Source of the DNA: Trichomonas vaginalis G3
Lineage: Eukaryota > Parabasalia > Trichomonadida > Trichomonadidae
Reading direction: 5' to 3'
Length of the DNA stretch: 64,000 bases
NCBI RefSeq assembly: GCF_026262505.1
Contig: NC_067206.1
Location: 37,215,896 to 37,279,895 of the forward strand
Part shown: positions 37,851 to 49,195 of the stretch, one piece after another
Position numbering within the stretch: position 1 is the first letter of the stretch
Layout of the letters: every line of letters begins with the position of its first letter
Position numbers and translations under genes: made by a program
Notes under the pieces: generated by a model
Database searches by the model: none
What the model was told of the DNA's origin: nothing
The model's input: only the letters and a program-made list of their open reading frames with translations

Positions 37851-39992
37851 TTATTTCATGCAATGTTTAACTATTTCACCATCTTCTTTAACACCCAGTA
37901 CTTCCTTTTCGATATTACATGAACTTCGGTGAAAATTTTGTCCAATTTGAATTGACCCATCTTTTCACCGACTAAACCCATTTCAATGAGTTTGTTATAG
38001 CCTTCCTCGTTCGTCATGAGTGCATCGATGTTCTCATAGTATACCTTCACTTTGGATTTAACTCGGAGAAGAATTTGTTGTAGTTGTCAAGGACTGCCTT
38101 TGCGAACTGAGGATAAGACCAATGTTCGACAATAGGTTTTACTGTGGTTACTAAGCCATTTTGACCTTGAGTGAACTCGTATTTCAAAACAAAAGGAGAA
38201 CCTTTCAACAAAGTTGTCGACCTTCTCATAGTGTTTACTCTTCATCTTTTGAGGTTTCTTAATGGAATATCCCCATGTCGAATTCATAAGCAATTTGAGT
38301 GTCATTGCAAGTTTGGGGTTTGAAGCTTTCCTAATATCATACAGTTGTTGTATGACTTTTCCAACTGTATAGTTCCTTCCCGGGAACTCACCATCTTCGT
38401 TTGGAATTCCAGTCGGATATATTGGACGAACCTCATGTACGCAGCGTTAAGGTCGACATAGTATATTTTTCATCTGAGTCGAACTTGTCGCATCCAATCG
38501 GTCCAGTTCGTGGAAATTCAAGTGAGTCTCTTATCTTCTGAGAAACTTCTCCTGTTATCTCATAAACATCGTCAAAGCAACCTGTTTCATATAAAATTCT
38601 GACCTAACTCAGATGCTCTCCAATACAATTTGACGTCGATTGGATGTCTCAATGGAAGTTTGTTTATAGCATCTTGAAGTTCTTGCAACCTCATTGGAAG
38701 TTCTTCTGGTTCAGGTTGGTATCCGAACAATCCAACTCCTTTTGGAACTGTGTACTTCTTTTGTGCTATAACTTTGTCTGGAACAACTTTTGGTCTTACC
38801 AACAATGAAAAGTTTGTTTCGTCTTTTGGTACAAAAGTTTCTGTCAGCTTGTCATCTGGAATTGGTTCCAACAAGCCTTTCTCGAAAAGAATGTTAACAG
38901 CTCTGACAATGTTGCACTTGCCTTTTCCGAACAATGGGTTTGTAAGACTTTCGTTCAACATGAAGTGGTTGTGGACAATTACAATCTTCAACCATGGTAA
39001 GTCTTTGTCAACAACATAGTCGTCATGTGAAGAACCTTTCTGTCGGAATGTTGACTCGGATATTGACATTTGCCAACGGTGCAATTTTTGACAATTGACC
39101 TCTGAGCATGTACCTTGTTTTCACACATGACTCAAGATACTTCATCTTCTCATCTGTAACAAGACCAGAGTTCCTGAGACATGTAAGAATACAAGGTTCA
39201 TTGACAATTGTTTCAATTGAATTGTAAATTCCATACCTTGTCAAGTCAATGTCAGACTTATTTCTGAACGGGAAGTATCCAGCATGTTGTCTGACTGCTT
39301 GAGGGTTAGGTTGATACCATTCGAACTTCACGCTTGCAATTCCTCAATTGCATTCAAATATCTGAGTCGGAGTCAACCATTTGTTCTCTCTTTGTAGTCT
39401 TGAAAGCGTCAAGAAGTTGTGCGGCTGTTGTGACATTGCCATGTGCATAGTAAATATGACCATCTAAATCTGTTACGGTTAGTCTGAGATTGTATCCTTT
39501 CTTATTTCCGTCTTGAATTGCAGCAAGTACACCCATGAAGCCTTCTTTGTTCTTTCCTTCGTCAAAGTTTACTGTAAAGGTTCGACCAGAAGTAATTTTA
39601 CTTCTAACCTCACGATACTTCTCATATGCATATCTTGTTCTTTCCATGGGAGCATGTGCATCTTCACCCTTCCCTTTTTTCCGTCTCAAAGGATGCAATT
39701 GTTCGTCATGTTTCCAGTAGAATCTGGCAAAGCCGTCGTGTCCTTCAACTTGAGGCTCAGTAACATCGAAAGGCATGTCCATAAGACGTTCTTCTTCTAA
39801 CCTTTCTAGTCTGTTTGGATAATTTGCGCGTGCTGTTTCCAATTCCATTTCGTAGCGAAGACCAGATAGTTTGTCATAGACTTTTATGGGTCTTCCCTTC
39901 CTATATTTAAACTTCTTTGAAACTCTCCAGCCATATCTTTCTAACTCTGCTTTTATTCTAGCAGACCTTCTATCCATTCTATACGGGGGCAT
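37851..39992 (-). pseudogene. B-family DNA polymerase (copy 2)
   Basis: Counterpart of the open copy 1 gene (12249-14399); same start MPPYRMDRRSARIKAELERY and same motif A, B and C regions. Broken in several places. The sequence runs into the accessory cassette exactly at its stop codon, so the stop region is one exchange boundary. Confidence 0.8.
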
Positions 39993-40023
39993 TTCTATAA
40001 AAATAAAAAAAATGTTTTTTTCT

Positions 40024-40606
40024 TTACTTTACATAACCACCGGCTGCCATAAGTCTTTGACGCCAACCCATACCAGCTAATGAAGGTTGACTTGGTTTAG
40101 TTTGGAAACTAAACTTTGGTTTTGGTTTATCTTCAGTTTTTGGTTTTTCTTCTTCTATCGGTTTTTCGTCACTTTTCGGTTCCTCTGACTTTACTCACTT
40201 GCTGGAACAGTTGTGTCGTCAACATCTTCATAAATGTCATATGCCATTTGTTTTTGTTTTCCTTTCAACTTTTTGTGTTTGTTGTAAAGTTTAGAATATT
40301 TCGACTCTAAGTCAATGAGATGTTCTATAATGAACTGTTGGTCAGTGAAGTAAACTTTTCCATCTGTTGTCTCGAAAGCTCCTTCAGACTTCAATATTTT
40401 ATTTGTGAGAGTCTGTTTCTTTTTTGAGATACTAGCCGTTCCATTTTTATGAAAAGTGACTTTGTAGTTAGGTTTGTATTTCCAGACCTGGCACTTTCTA
40501 TTATTGAATTTTTCTCTTCATCTGTAAGTTCTTTGACAGGTTTTGACAATGGTTCTGAACTTTTTGTTTGTGGTGTCAAATCTACCGTTTCAACTTCTTC
40601 GGTCAT
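40024..40606 (-). pseudogene. 194-aa-type Lys/Pro-rich protein (copy 2)
   Basis: Counterpart of 14430-15014. Same MTEEVETVDLTPQTKSSEPL start and same end. Broken. Confidence 0.55.
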
Positions 40607-40625
40607 TTCATCTCAGTAAAAAATT

Positions 40626-40781
40626 TTAGTTTGGTTTGTTTTCAACTGGTTGTTTAGGTTTTTTAAGTCGGTCTAAAACTTCCTGAGGTATAGGAAGAAC
40701 TTGACAAACACGTGGTTGTGTAACTGCTGGAAGCCGACAAATCCATCTTGAGCCCATTTGTCTCAAAGCTGTATTGTTCAT
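40626..40781 (-). CDS. 51-aa conserved small protein (copy 2)
   Basis: Counterpart of 15034-15189, same length, open, MNNTALRQMGSRWICRLPAV start; one Gln is Lys near the end. Its leader TTTCATCTCAGTAAAAAAAT repeats that of the gene downstream of it. Confidence 0.55.
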   Translation of the reverse strand: MNNTALRQMGSRWICRLPAVTQPRVCQVLPIPQEVLDRLKKPKQPVENKPN

Positions 40782-40800
40782 TTCATCTCAGTAAAAAAAT

Positions 40801-41202
40801 TTACATTCCCCACGTTTGAGGTGGTTGCGGTTGGTTGTTGTTTACCCACTGTTGTGCATGGTTATATCCTCTGTTAAAGAATCTTTCACCTTGGTCCATG
40901 TAGTGCCCTGCTTGGTTATAGTAGTCATTTGCTTTGTTATAGTAGTTTCCTGCTTGTCTTCCTACATTGTCCATCCATCCTTGAACTTTTCCTCTTGTTT
41001 CAGGATTTGGAATAAGATTTGCTGCATCTCGTGCTACATCCCAACCTTTCTGTACAGTTTGTATAATAGGTTGTGCTTTCTCTTTCAGTATACCTAATGT
41101 ACTCAAAATCTTCCTTCCAATTCCAAATGCACCTCTGGCTAGTGTTCCCACTGCGGGCAAAAATCTAGATGCGACTCCTGCTAATGCGCCAAATAAACCC
41201 AT
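40801..41202 (-). CDS. 133-aa amphipathic minor virion protein (copy 2)
   Basis: Counterpart of 15209-15610 with about one residue changed. Open. Ala/Gly-rich amphipathic N-terminus and NYYNKANDYYNQ-type tail. See copy 1 for reasoning. Confidence 0.55.
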   Translation of the reverse strand: MGLFGALAGVASRFLPAVGTLARGAFGIGRKILSTLGILKEKAQPIIQTVQKGWDVARDAANLIPNPETRGKVQGWMDNVGRQAGNYYNKANDYYNQAGHYMDQGERFFNRGYNHAQQWVNNNQPQPPQTWGM

Positions 41203-41218
41203 TTCTTATGGGTTAAAA

Positions 41219-42177
41219 ATGACGAATTCAAACAAGGACCCGTATGTTTCTAAAGCAACAAAGAAAGCACTCATGGTAAAAATCTTTAGTTCAACACCAA
41301 ATGCTTGGTTTATGGATATCTTGGAAAACATTCCGAGGTATAGAGAAGATGGACCACCATACTGGCTAATATTTGTTGGTCAAAACACAAGATATTGTGA
41401 AGCCATACCATTATGGTCCAAAAATATTTTAGATGTGAAAACTGCTTTGACAATATTTGTTGACAAATACCATCCAACAAAACTGACATCTGACTGTGAA
41501 AGTTCTTTCAAATCAGACGATATTAAAAACTATCTGCGTTCAAAAAATGTAAACCAATATTTCATTGTCGACCAAAACCATTCTGCTCTTGGTGTCATTG
41601 ACAGTTGTATAAAAATCTTAAGAGACTTAAATCAACCACAAGGTGGTGAAGCAAATGAAATGTCATATGACGACAAATATAGACACTTCTCCATGGCAAA
41701 GATGAGACAAGTTTTAAATATTTACAATAGCCGTAAACAAAAAGGTTTGGGAAACCACTCCCCGAAGAAATGAAAAACAACCCTGACTTAGAGAAAGACT
41801 ATATATTTAATAGTTTAGTCAAAAGAGACAAACAAGAAAGAATGCCAGGCTTCAAACTTAAGAAAGGTGACAAAGTAAAAATAGAAATACCCAAACGCGA
41901 CCCATATGAAAATACTATTGACTATGACAACAATGGGAACTCGACAGGTACTCGCATTCGTGTTCGTAAAAATAGAAGAAAGTATACAAGAGAATATTAT
42001 GAAGTTTTAGGCAAACATGGCAAAATGTACACACTGCAAGCAGAAGATAAAACTACTATTGTCAGACCTCGTTTCAAACTTGTCAAGGTTCAAGGTGGTA
42101 TACTTTCAAAGACAGTTCCTAACAAATATAAGACAACTCCTGACGAATATGCTAAAGAAGTTGAAAATGACGACTAA
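41219..42177 (+). pseudogene. rve-type integrase (copy 2)
   Basis: Counterpart of 15627-16583. Core segments YWLIFVGQNTRYCEAIPLWS, LTSDCESSFKSDDIKNYLRS, then NQPQGGEANEMSYDDKYRHF and the SH3-like end FKLKKGDKVKIEIPKRDPYE. Broken. Ends in CTAA shared with the convergent fibre gene. Confidence 0.8.
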
Positions 42178-43544
42178 GCATTCTATACCATGCGTAAACT
42201 GTCATGTAAGGTGGCATGTAGTCTTTACTTTGTCCCGTTGTTTGCGTATACCCTGAAACGCGATGTATATGGTTTCCTTCTCCCTGTGTGCTACCCAGAA
42301 ACAATTTATAGCAAACTGAACGTCGTCTTTAACATCATATCCTTTACCTTTTTCATTGCTGACCAATCCCAAAATCTATGCTTATGCCAACCTGCTTGAG
42401 ATGTAGTTAAATCTATGTAGTGACTGTGTGCAGGTAAGTTTTCACCTGAAATCGTTTTACTTCCACCTGTTTCCTTTGAAGAGTTTGCACAATACAAAAA
42501 CCTGTCGACTATTTGAGTCCAAGTTCCGAGACCAAGTACTACTTCTGGTCTGGTAGAGTTCATTGACGTATAAATAGAACCTATAGGATATACTGTTTGA
42601 AGTATTTCTGTCTTTAACGTTTGAAGCTCTGTTTTGTCAGCTTTTTTATCATATAAATCTTGAGCAGTGAATTTAACTTTGTTTTCATCCTCCATGACAT
42701 AGACATTTCTACATTTAATGTCTTTATCCGATGTTAAACCTTCTGGAAAGTTAGGAGGTTTAAAATATAATCCACCCCCACCAGTTTTTTCAATTGTTCC
42801 TAAAATACTTTCTATACCAACAGTTGAGAAGAAGTTATGTGTATGTCCAACGTCACTTTTACTGTTTAAGGTTTCTTGTAAGTTTGTAATATTTGCAATG
42901 GTATGTGTATGGTTCTTGTCAGCTTTGCCATCTAACTTTTCTTGTAAGTTTGTAATATTTGCAATGGTATGTGTATGGTTCTTATCCGCTTTAAGGTCTA
43001 AACATCCTGAAACCCACCCTGTATTGGCTTTACCTTCTAAAATCTTCGATGTCCGTTCATGGTACCATTCAACCCTTTTTATAATTTCATTGTCTTTTTC
43101 ATCCACATATTCCTTATCTGCCTTCTTCACTAACCCACTAGCCAGATATGCTAACTCATCGTCAACATACTCTTTGTCAGCTTTCTTTTCAACATCCTCT
43201 TTTGTTGCATATGTTGCATCTGCTCTGTCATGTTCTTCTTGAACTTTTTCAATGACATACTCTTTGTCAGCTTTGTTGTCAATATCTGCTTTCAAAAGAA
43301 GTTCTTTTATAGGCTTCTCGTTTAAAGTTCCTTTTGTTGGATTTACACAGACAGTATGGTTCTTACTGTCTTGAAACAGAAACTCATCTGTCATTGGGTT
43401 TAATGTCAGTTTTAAGTTTCCTTCTTTCAATGACTCAGATATCTTAGAATAGTTTGAAAAGTTTGTTGTGTTCTTATTTAGAGCTTGCAAAATGAGTTGT
43501 CGGTTGTGTTGTATTTCTCTCATAGACGCTGTTTCTTTCGACAT
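42175..43544 (-). pseudogene. Phage tail-collar-type fibre protein (copy 2, uninterrupted)
   Basis: Largest open part 412 residues. Layout: N-terminal helix (MSKETASMREIQHNRQLILQ); a run of KADKEYV modules (KADIDNKADKEYV, KKADKEYVDDELAYLASGL, KKADKEYVDEKDNE); two tandem KADKNHTHTIANITNLQ modules; a Gly-rich hinge (KTGGGGLYFKPPNFPEGL); the collar motif VYPIGSIYTSMNSTRPEVVL, GLGTWTQIVDRFLY; then a His-rich SGENLPAHSHYID tip. This is the plan of phage trimeric tail fibres with a receptor-binding tip. Likely attaches virions to the host. Broken near its C-terminal end. Confidence 0.72.
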
Positions 43545-43562
43545 TTTTATTCTAGATAAAAT

Positions 43563-44409
43563 ATGCTTTCAATAGAAAAAGAAAAATTCAAGAGTTGCTA
43601 CAACTAAACCATTAGATGAACTTTTTACGAATGTCGGTCAAAAGTTTGAGACAGAGACCGTAAAACATGAAGGCTATCGTTTTGACTACCCCTTAAGATG
43701 GTTAAGAGACCCATCCGTCACAAAAGCTGTTGGCTTTCGTAGAATGAAGTTCATTTCAGAAGCCATACATGGTTTCCCATTTACGGTCGCTTTTGAAATT
43801 CGATACTATAACAAAGAGAAACGTACGTATGAGAAATTTGAACAGGGAAAACTTTTACAAGTGAATTTGCTTGTAAACTTAGAAACAACTCTTCAAGCTT
43901 TTCAAGAAAAAATAAACGATATCTATCTCGAATATGCAAAACAGTACAACATTGACGAAGGAGAGTACCATCTCGATATTATATATGACAGGAAAAATGC
44001 AACTGTTAAAATCAATAGAATAGAAGACCTTGGAGAAGACGTTTATATTTCTACAAAATATAACAACTTGGCATGGTATAGATTTTTGAGGATGTTAAAT
44101 CAGCCTGCAGAATATCCAGTACACCCGAACTTTTATGAAGTCGAAAACCCTAATGGAACATATGAAAATGTTTTCGACTCAGATGCTATTATAGTTCATG
44201 CTTCATTTTCTGGTGCACAAAACTCTTTTTTCTTGGCAAATGACTTTTACGAAAAACCTACAAAGCTATATGAACCACCGAGTGGAAGTATTTCAGACTT
44301 TCAAGTATGGTTTACAACAGATGGAAGAAAGAGAATAGTTCCATTATACCATGCGTTTTACTTAGAACTTAGCTTCATATACAACTACTATCGAACGGTA
44401 AAAATATAA
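43563..44409 (+). pseudogene. Penton-like protein (copy 2)
   Basis: Counterpart of 19418-20269; the fuller reading region is 43744-44409 and includes FHAFYLELSFIYNYYRTVKI-type end residues. Shares the promoter TTTTTATTCTAGATAAAATA with the divergent fibre gene. Broken at its beginning. Role inferred from similarity to the element B protein at 57131. Confidence 0.6.
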
Positions 44410-44411
44410 TT

Positions 44412-44654
44412 TTAATACGGTTGAGGTGTTGGATTTGGTTGCCAACTAGACTGTGGTGCAGGTTCAGGCTGTTGTATAACAGGAGCTTGTTCTTCTGGTT
44501 CAGGGTCTTTAGGTATAATACCAACGAACTGACCTACTCTTTTACCAATATTTTTGACTCCGTTCCAAATTCCTCTTCCTACGGTTTTTATTCCATTCCA
44601 TATACCTCTTCCAACATTTCGAAAGAAGTTTCCTATTCTTCCAAAGAAACCCAT
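44412..44654 (-). CDS. 80-aa amphipathic protein with IWNG repeats (copy 2)
   Basis: Complete: MGFFGRIGNFFRNVGRGIWN, then GIKTVGRGIWNGVKNIGKRV, then a Pro/Glu/Gln tail (DPEPEEQAPVIQQPEPAPQS). Two GRGIWNG modules give an amphipathic, Gly-rich membrane-active look. Comparable to MAAGFFKKLW proteins of element C. Open; probable internal virion protein. Confidence 0.55.
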   Translation of the reverse strand: MGFFGRIGNFFRNVGRGIWNGIKTVGRGIWNGVKNIGKRVGQFVGIIPKDPEPEEQAPVIQQPEPAPQSSWQPNPTPQPY

Positions 44655-44672
44655 TTTACTATATGTAAAAAT

Positions 44673-45035
44673 CTAATGTCCACCTAGTCTCTTACGTTTC
44701 CTGTTGAGTTCCATAGCATTTTTTAACTGGAGCTCATACATTCTATTTCTCCTCTGGTAGAAAACATACTCTGGGTCAACTCCTGTGTTCGCGTCATCTG
44801 CATAGAGTTGTTTATATCCCACTTCAGGGTTTGTATAAAACTCTTTCCATCTCATATTTGCATACCATGGTGGCAAACCTAACGCAGCGTCATTTGACAT
44901 GGCAGTTTGCATTTGTACATCTGTTGGCACTTGACCATAGTTTGCCATTGCAGTTTGTATTCTAACTTCATTTGGAATATTCTCTGGGTTTGGTTGTCCA
45001 GGTTGCTGTGCATTCGCTAAGTTCTGTGCGTCCAT
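44673..45035 (-). CDS. 120-aa Asn/Gln-rich protein with basic tail (copy 2)
   Basis: Complete counterpart of 20531-20894. Two IQTAMANYGQVPTD / MQTAMSNDAALG modules, WYANMRWKEFYTNPEVGYKQ, and a tail LKNAMELNRKRKRLGGH. Open. Function unknown. Confidence 0.55.
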   Translation of the reverse strand: MDAQNLANAQQPGQPNPENIPNEVRIQTAMANYGQVPTDVQMQTAMSNDAALGLPPWYANMRWKEFYTNPEVGYKQLYADDANTGVDPEYVFYQRRNRMYELQLKNAMELNRKRKRLGGH

Positions 45036-45058
45036 TTAATATTAGATAAAAATATCTC

Positions 45059-45190
45059 TTACGAGTACATATGCTGAACATTTGCAGACATTGGTTCATC
45101 TTCATATTCTCTATATCTTTCTGCCACGTCAAATAAGTAAATGACACAATGGAAAAAACCTAAAACAAGTAGTCCTATTTCAAACCACAT
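45059..45190 (-). CDS. 43-aa single-span membrane protein (copy 2)
   Basis: Counterpart of 20918-21049; the same MWFEIGLLVLGFFHCVIYLF span and acidic tail. The start overlaps the methyltransferase end by 16 bp in a different frame. Confidence 0.6.
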   Translation of the reverse strand: MWFEIGLLVLGFFHCVIYLFDVAERYREYEDEPMSANVQHMYS

Positions 45191-45993
45191 TTACTTACCA
45201 ATAAAATTTCTTTGTTATGACACTTTCTCCAGTTTATAGGACCTCTCTCATATTCTATCTTGTCATATCTAAACTCATAGTCATGTATGTCCTCTAACCA
45301 TCTCATGACACTTTCCAAACCACTTTTATCGGATGTAAAGTAAAAGCATGGATGGTTATGTAAAACGTCTAAAGTTTCTAAAGAGTCTCTCAAAGTCCAG
45401 TCTACTTGGTATTGAAAATCCCATGTGTTATAGAACGGCGGGTCTACTATAAAGAAAACATTTTCCTTGTTTTTATATTTTTCATACAACTCTGTCCAAC
45501 GACATCTCACAAACTCTATACCCTCAGTATATTTTTCTATGTTCTCTTTGAAAACCTTTGTATAGTTAAGATATAAAACTTTTGACATAAGTGTTTCAAT
45601 GTCATGAACTCTTATAGCACCACTATATAATAGTCTAGAAGATATACTATCCCAGTCAATATACTCTGCTTTTTTCAAAACCTCTCTGACAGTATTTTTC
45701 TTATCTAATGGTATACGTTCCATCTTGCCTATAGGTATCTTTTCTTTTAACTCTTTCAATATTTTGTTTGTGTCTGGTATATGTTTGAGACGGTTCATAT
45801 AGTTGTCGAAGTCATTGCATATAATCTTTGAGTCAGGAAATACAGTATGGCACAAATGAGATATATAGAAACTTCCACCGAACAAATCTACAAATGTTAG
45901 ACCATTCGGTAGTTTCTTAAGTTCTCTCAATAGAATATCTTTACATCTACTCTTATTTCCAAAGAAGGGTAACGGTGGTTTTGTAAAATTCAT
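45175..45993 (-). CDS. Dam-like adenine-N6 DNA methyltransferase (copy 2)
   Basis: Counterpart of 21034-21852, 272 aa from MNFTKPPLPFFGNKSRCKDI. Same AdoMet motif and DPPFYNTWDF. Open with a handful of conservative changes, so this gene is intact in both copies. Last gene before the right terminal repeat. Confidence 0.82.
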   Translation of the reverse strand: MNFTKPPLPFFGNKSRCKDILLRELKKLPNGLTFVDLFGGSFYISHLCHTVFPDSKIICNDFDNYMNRLKHIPDTNKILKELKEKIPIGKMERIPLDKKNTVREVLKKAEYIDWDSISSRLLYSGAIRVHDIETLMSKVLYLNYTKVFKENIEKYTEGIEFVRCRWTELYEKYKNKENVFFIVDPPFYNTWDFQYQVDWTLRDSLETLDVLHNHPCFYFTSDKSGLESVMRWLEDIHDYEFRYDKIEYERGPINWRKCHNKEILLVSKCGLK

Positions 45994-46044
45994 TTTATAT
46001 ACAATAAAAATGTTTTTTCCTGAAAAGTGACAGAAAAGTGACAA

Positions 46045-46092
46045 AACATCTTCGGGGCTAGAGGGCACGAAGTGCCTGGAAGCCCCAATACT
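46045..46092. repeat. Right terminal inverted repeat of A copy 2
   Basis: AACATCTTCGGGGCTAGAGG ... GGAAGCCCCAATACT. Pairs with 22191-22228 over about 45 bp; beyond it lies CCTTTTTTTTTATATAT, the inverse of the DNA before the left repeat. Confidence 0.85.
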
Positions 46093-46115
46093 CCTTTTTT
46101 TTTATATATCTATGC

Positions 46116-48961
46116 AAAACGAGAGGTTATGCCATAATTTTTTTAGTTATCAAATTTTCCTTTTTTTGAGAGAAGTCTCTCAATAATTTGAGAAGAATCT
46201 TTGATATAAAGAGATACACATTTGTAGAACGAAGTAAGTGTTTTCCAAACATTTTATATGTTCATCCTGTATAACAATATAAAGCTGCATAGTGCCATCT
46301 TGTGCGTTTGCTATTTTATGCACTTTTCATTGAGATAATCCCTCTTCTCGGGTGATTTTAACAGTCAACTCAATTTTAAAATAAAGATTTCATCAAAATG
46401 ATTTCGAAATTCGGATATTGATTATATAAATAGCACTGTTAACATATTTTGGATGAGTAAAAAATACCTTGTTTTGTATGCATTTAGTACACCTTTATTT
46501 TTGATTAAAACTATAAAATTTTTATTCCTTATATAATAAATAGTATATGTTACATAAACATGAAATTCAATAGCATTCAATTTTGGATTTTTTAGATTTG
46601 GTAAATTTTAGAAGAAATAAAATCAGCAATCAAAATAAAGAAACTTTTTTTGTATCTTCTATGATTACCTTTTGGTACTAAATTTTGCATTAATAAGTAA
46701 ATTATCTGTATTATTCTGTGAGCACAAGCCCTCAGTTATGCTGGTAGTGAATGATGAATCGTCATTTTGCGAAGAGAACGCGATTATTAAGGTAATTTTG
46801 AGAATTGTCTTGAATTATTTAAAATTAAAGTTAATTGAATAGGTAGGATAACTAGCCTTTGCTAAATTTGTATAATTTGACCTTATTCTAGTTGGATCTG
46901 AGAATATTTTGCTGAAATAATAAATTATATCGCCGATTTATGAAAATTTCTCTGATGGGACCGACTCGCTGAAACGTATTAGTGTTAATGGTAACTTGTC
47001 TGAATTTTCAAATTTTTTTCGAAATCCAAAAAATCACAAACAAAAGCATCAAAATTAGATTTGCATTTAAGGTTTTCATTTTTTTTGGAAAATAAAAATA
47101 TTTTTTCCCCAATAAAGTTTATTTTTACTTTTGAGAGGAATAGAAACGTTATTTTGGAATTTTGAAACGACAGAAATGTTCCATTTTTAATGTAGATTCT
47201 AAAATGGGGTCAAATTTTTGATTGAACCGTTATCCATTGAAAAACCTCGATTTTAAAATGTTATTCCAAAATATTCATCTAATGATATAGTATATATTTA
47301 TTAATTATTACTTTTTATTCAATTTTCACTTTTGGCGGGATTTCATTTTTTTGTTGTTGTATGGGCCATATTGTTCACCCAAAACGGAAAACAAAGGCAA
47401 TGCATAACATTTTACTCCACGAACGTCGTCGACTCTCAGCGCGACAGATGCTTGGTGCTTGCATAATGACCGGAATGCCATATACAAAAGGTGCTCGCTT
47501 TCTTTCTCTTTGTGGAACTAAGCCCCCTGTGAAGAGTGGTGTCATGAGACAACAGAGATTTTGTGACGATAAGATTAGAAGACTTAAAAGTATTTCCCTA
47601 ATGCTGTCGAGAAAGTCCTTCAGTGGTTACTTATCCATTGATGCAAGATGGACGCACAGGCGAAACTCGCCAAGTTGTACAGTAACTGCGCTCGATGCTG
47701 TCACAAAAGAGTTCTTGCATGCGTGAACATCAACCATATTGGTGGAAACAGACAGCATGCTCAGTATTCCGGAGCTTCCAACAATATGGAAAGTGCTGGA
47801 ACTCGAATCATCTTGAAGCAATTAAAGAAATACAATATCTTGAAAGATGTTAAAGAGATTATTAAAGACCGAGATAACAAAAGTGTCTCTGTCTTTAAGA
47901 ATTTGGCGTCTCTCATCTTGAAAGATTCGATCCAGGTCATGTATCAAAAAATATCTCAAAAGATTTTACAAAGTTCTCAGCTTCTCATAAGACAGTTGAA
48001 GTTTTCAACGACAAGACTCAGAAGATTGAAAAAATAGAGAGACCTTTCTGGGGTCTGAATGCAAGCCTAAGTATGTGGCTTTGGTCATGTTTTGCCGAAG
48101 AAAATATTGACAAAACGTACGAAAATGTGTGAGAATTGTGTCTACCATTACGTAGGCAATCATTCTTTTTGCGAACCGCACAATTACAAATGCTTTGAAT
48201 GGCAAAAAGGTGTCAATTCGATCCAACTTCAATTCATGCTCTATGACTGGGTTCACAAATGGACACCCATAGTTTCCAAAGTTTCTTCCATTGGATCTAC
48301 CTGCATGAATGAAGCGTTTAACTCCAAAATTGCATGCTATTTGGACAAATCAAGAGCCTGGAGAACATTAACATTAGAGTTAACGTTGCAATCTTAGAAT
48401 GGAATGATCCAGAGCATTTTCTCGGAGATATACAAAAAGCATTACATCTTCCCCACTTCCAGAAGATTGTGTCAAATCATTTGAAGAGAATTGTTTACTC
48501 CAAATGATATTGAAACAAAAAACTGTTACAAAAAGTTCTAAAACAGAAACAAATACAAAAAATTCATTCAGAGTGTACCAGGAGGAGATTATCAGTTTTC
48601 AAGTCCGAATGGGAATCAGAAGACGAAGACATTGATGACTTTGATTAACGAAAATTACATTTTATTTATTGTTTTTGTTTTTAATTAAATTATTATTATG
48701 CTCATTTTCTTATTTTGATTTTTTCTCATTATGATATAAATAATTTATTAATGCATTATCCAATAATTATGCTATGATATTTTTATGCCTTATTTCATTT
48801 CTCTTATATTTTGATAATCTGGTAAAATATAGTTCAGACTATAATCATTTTAAATTATTGATATATTTATATAGGTTAGAATAAAATTAGTTTCTTTTCT
48901 ACTTTTTATTTGAATTAATAATTATAATATAATATCAAATATTATGGCGTAACCTCTCCTT
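46116..48961 (+). mobile_element. DNA transposon with Mutator/Kolobok-like transposase
   Basis: About 2.8 kb bounded by inverted repeats GAGAGGTTATGCCATAATTT (46119 on) and ATTATGGCGTAACCTCTC (48941-48958), about 20 bp with one mismatch. It sits 25 bp outside the right end of A copy 2. The left 1.2 kb is AT-rich and gene-free; the transposase occupies 47361-48648. No certain target duplication: flanks are AT-rich, and TTAA (expected for Kolobok) is present only on the right. The gene is frameshifted, so this copy is dead. Confidence 0.7.
47361..48648 (+). pseudogene. Mutator/Kolobok-like transposase, frameshifted
   Basis: N-terminal Arg/Lys segment with MLGACIMTGMPYTKGARFLS (helix-turn-helix like). 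Catalytic core: SIDARWTHRRNSPSCTVTAL (first Asp), YSGASNNMESAGTRIIL, IIKDRDNKSV (second Asp), a metal-binding ENCVYHYVGNHSFC...C region, and TCMNEAFNSKIACYLDKSR (probable final Glu). This D..D..NE-N-S order with a C/H insert is that of the Mutator-like transposase domain and Kolobok relatives. The frame shifts near 47726 and again near 48040-48090, and further frame changes follow toward the acidic end SEDEDIDDFD. It would cut and paste this element. Confidence 0.7.
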
Positions 48962-49195
48962 TAAAATATATATATATATAGGCCTATAGAGTTTATTGGC
49001 ACTCTCAAAACTCTAGAATTTTGAGTTTACTATACCCTTAAAAAATTTTCAAAATTGTAAGACATTTACACTCAGCCCATACATAATGAAATAAAAAATA
49101 AAATTTTTTTAAAAAAATAAACTTTAAAAATTCATGTCTTACGAAAAATTAAAACTTAGTTATGTTTATTGATTTATTTTTTTATTTTGTATGAA

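Larger units (their letters stand above)
22191..46092 (+). mobile_element. Polinton/Maverick-like element, lineage A, copy 2 (both ends present)
   Basis: About 23.9 kb between terminal inverted repeats. It holds all Polinton hallmark genes in the order structural gene, capsid, minor capsid, helicase, ATPase, KilA genes, accessory cassette, polymerase, integrase, fibre, penton-like and methyltransferase. About two dozen breaks in total, so a fossil, though young by its likeness to copy 1. No certain target duplication is visible, since both flanks are A/T runs. Its accessory cassette (34123-37850) differs wholly from that of copy 1. Confidence 0.88.

Noticed and set aside
46110-48965. TTAA target duplication for a Kolobok-type insertion
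   Set aside because: TTAA occurs only on the right flank; the left flank reads GCAAAAC.
22100-49042. TTAAGGGTATAGT shared by the A spacer and element C start as a terminus of one element
   Set aside because: Only 13 bp and AT-rich around; too little to define an end.
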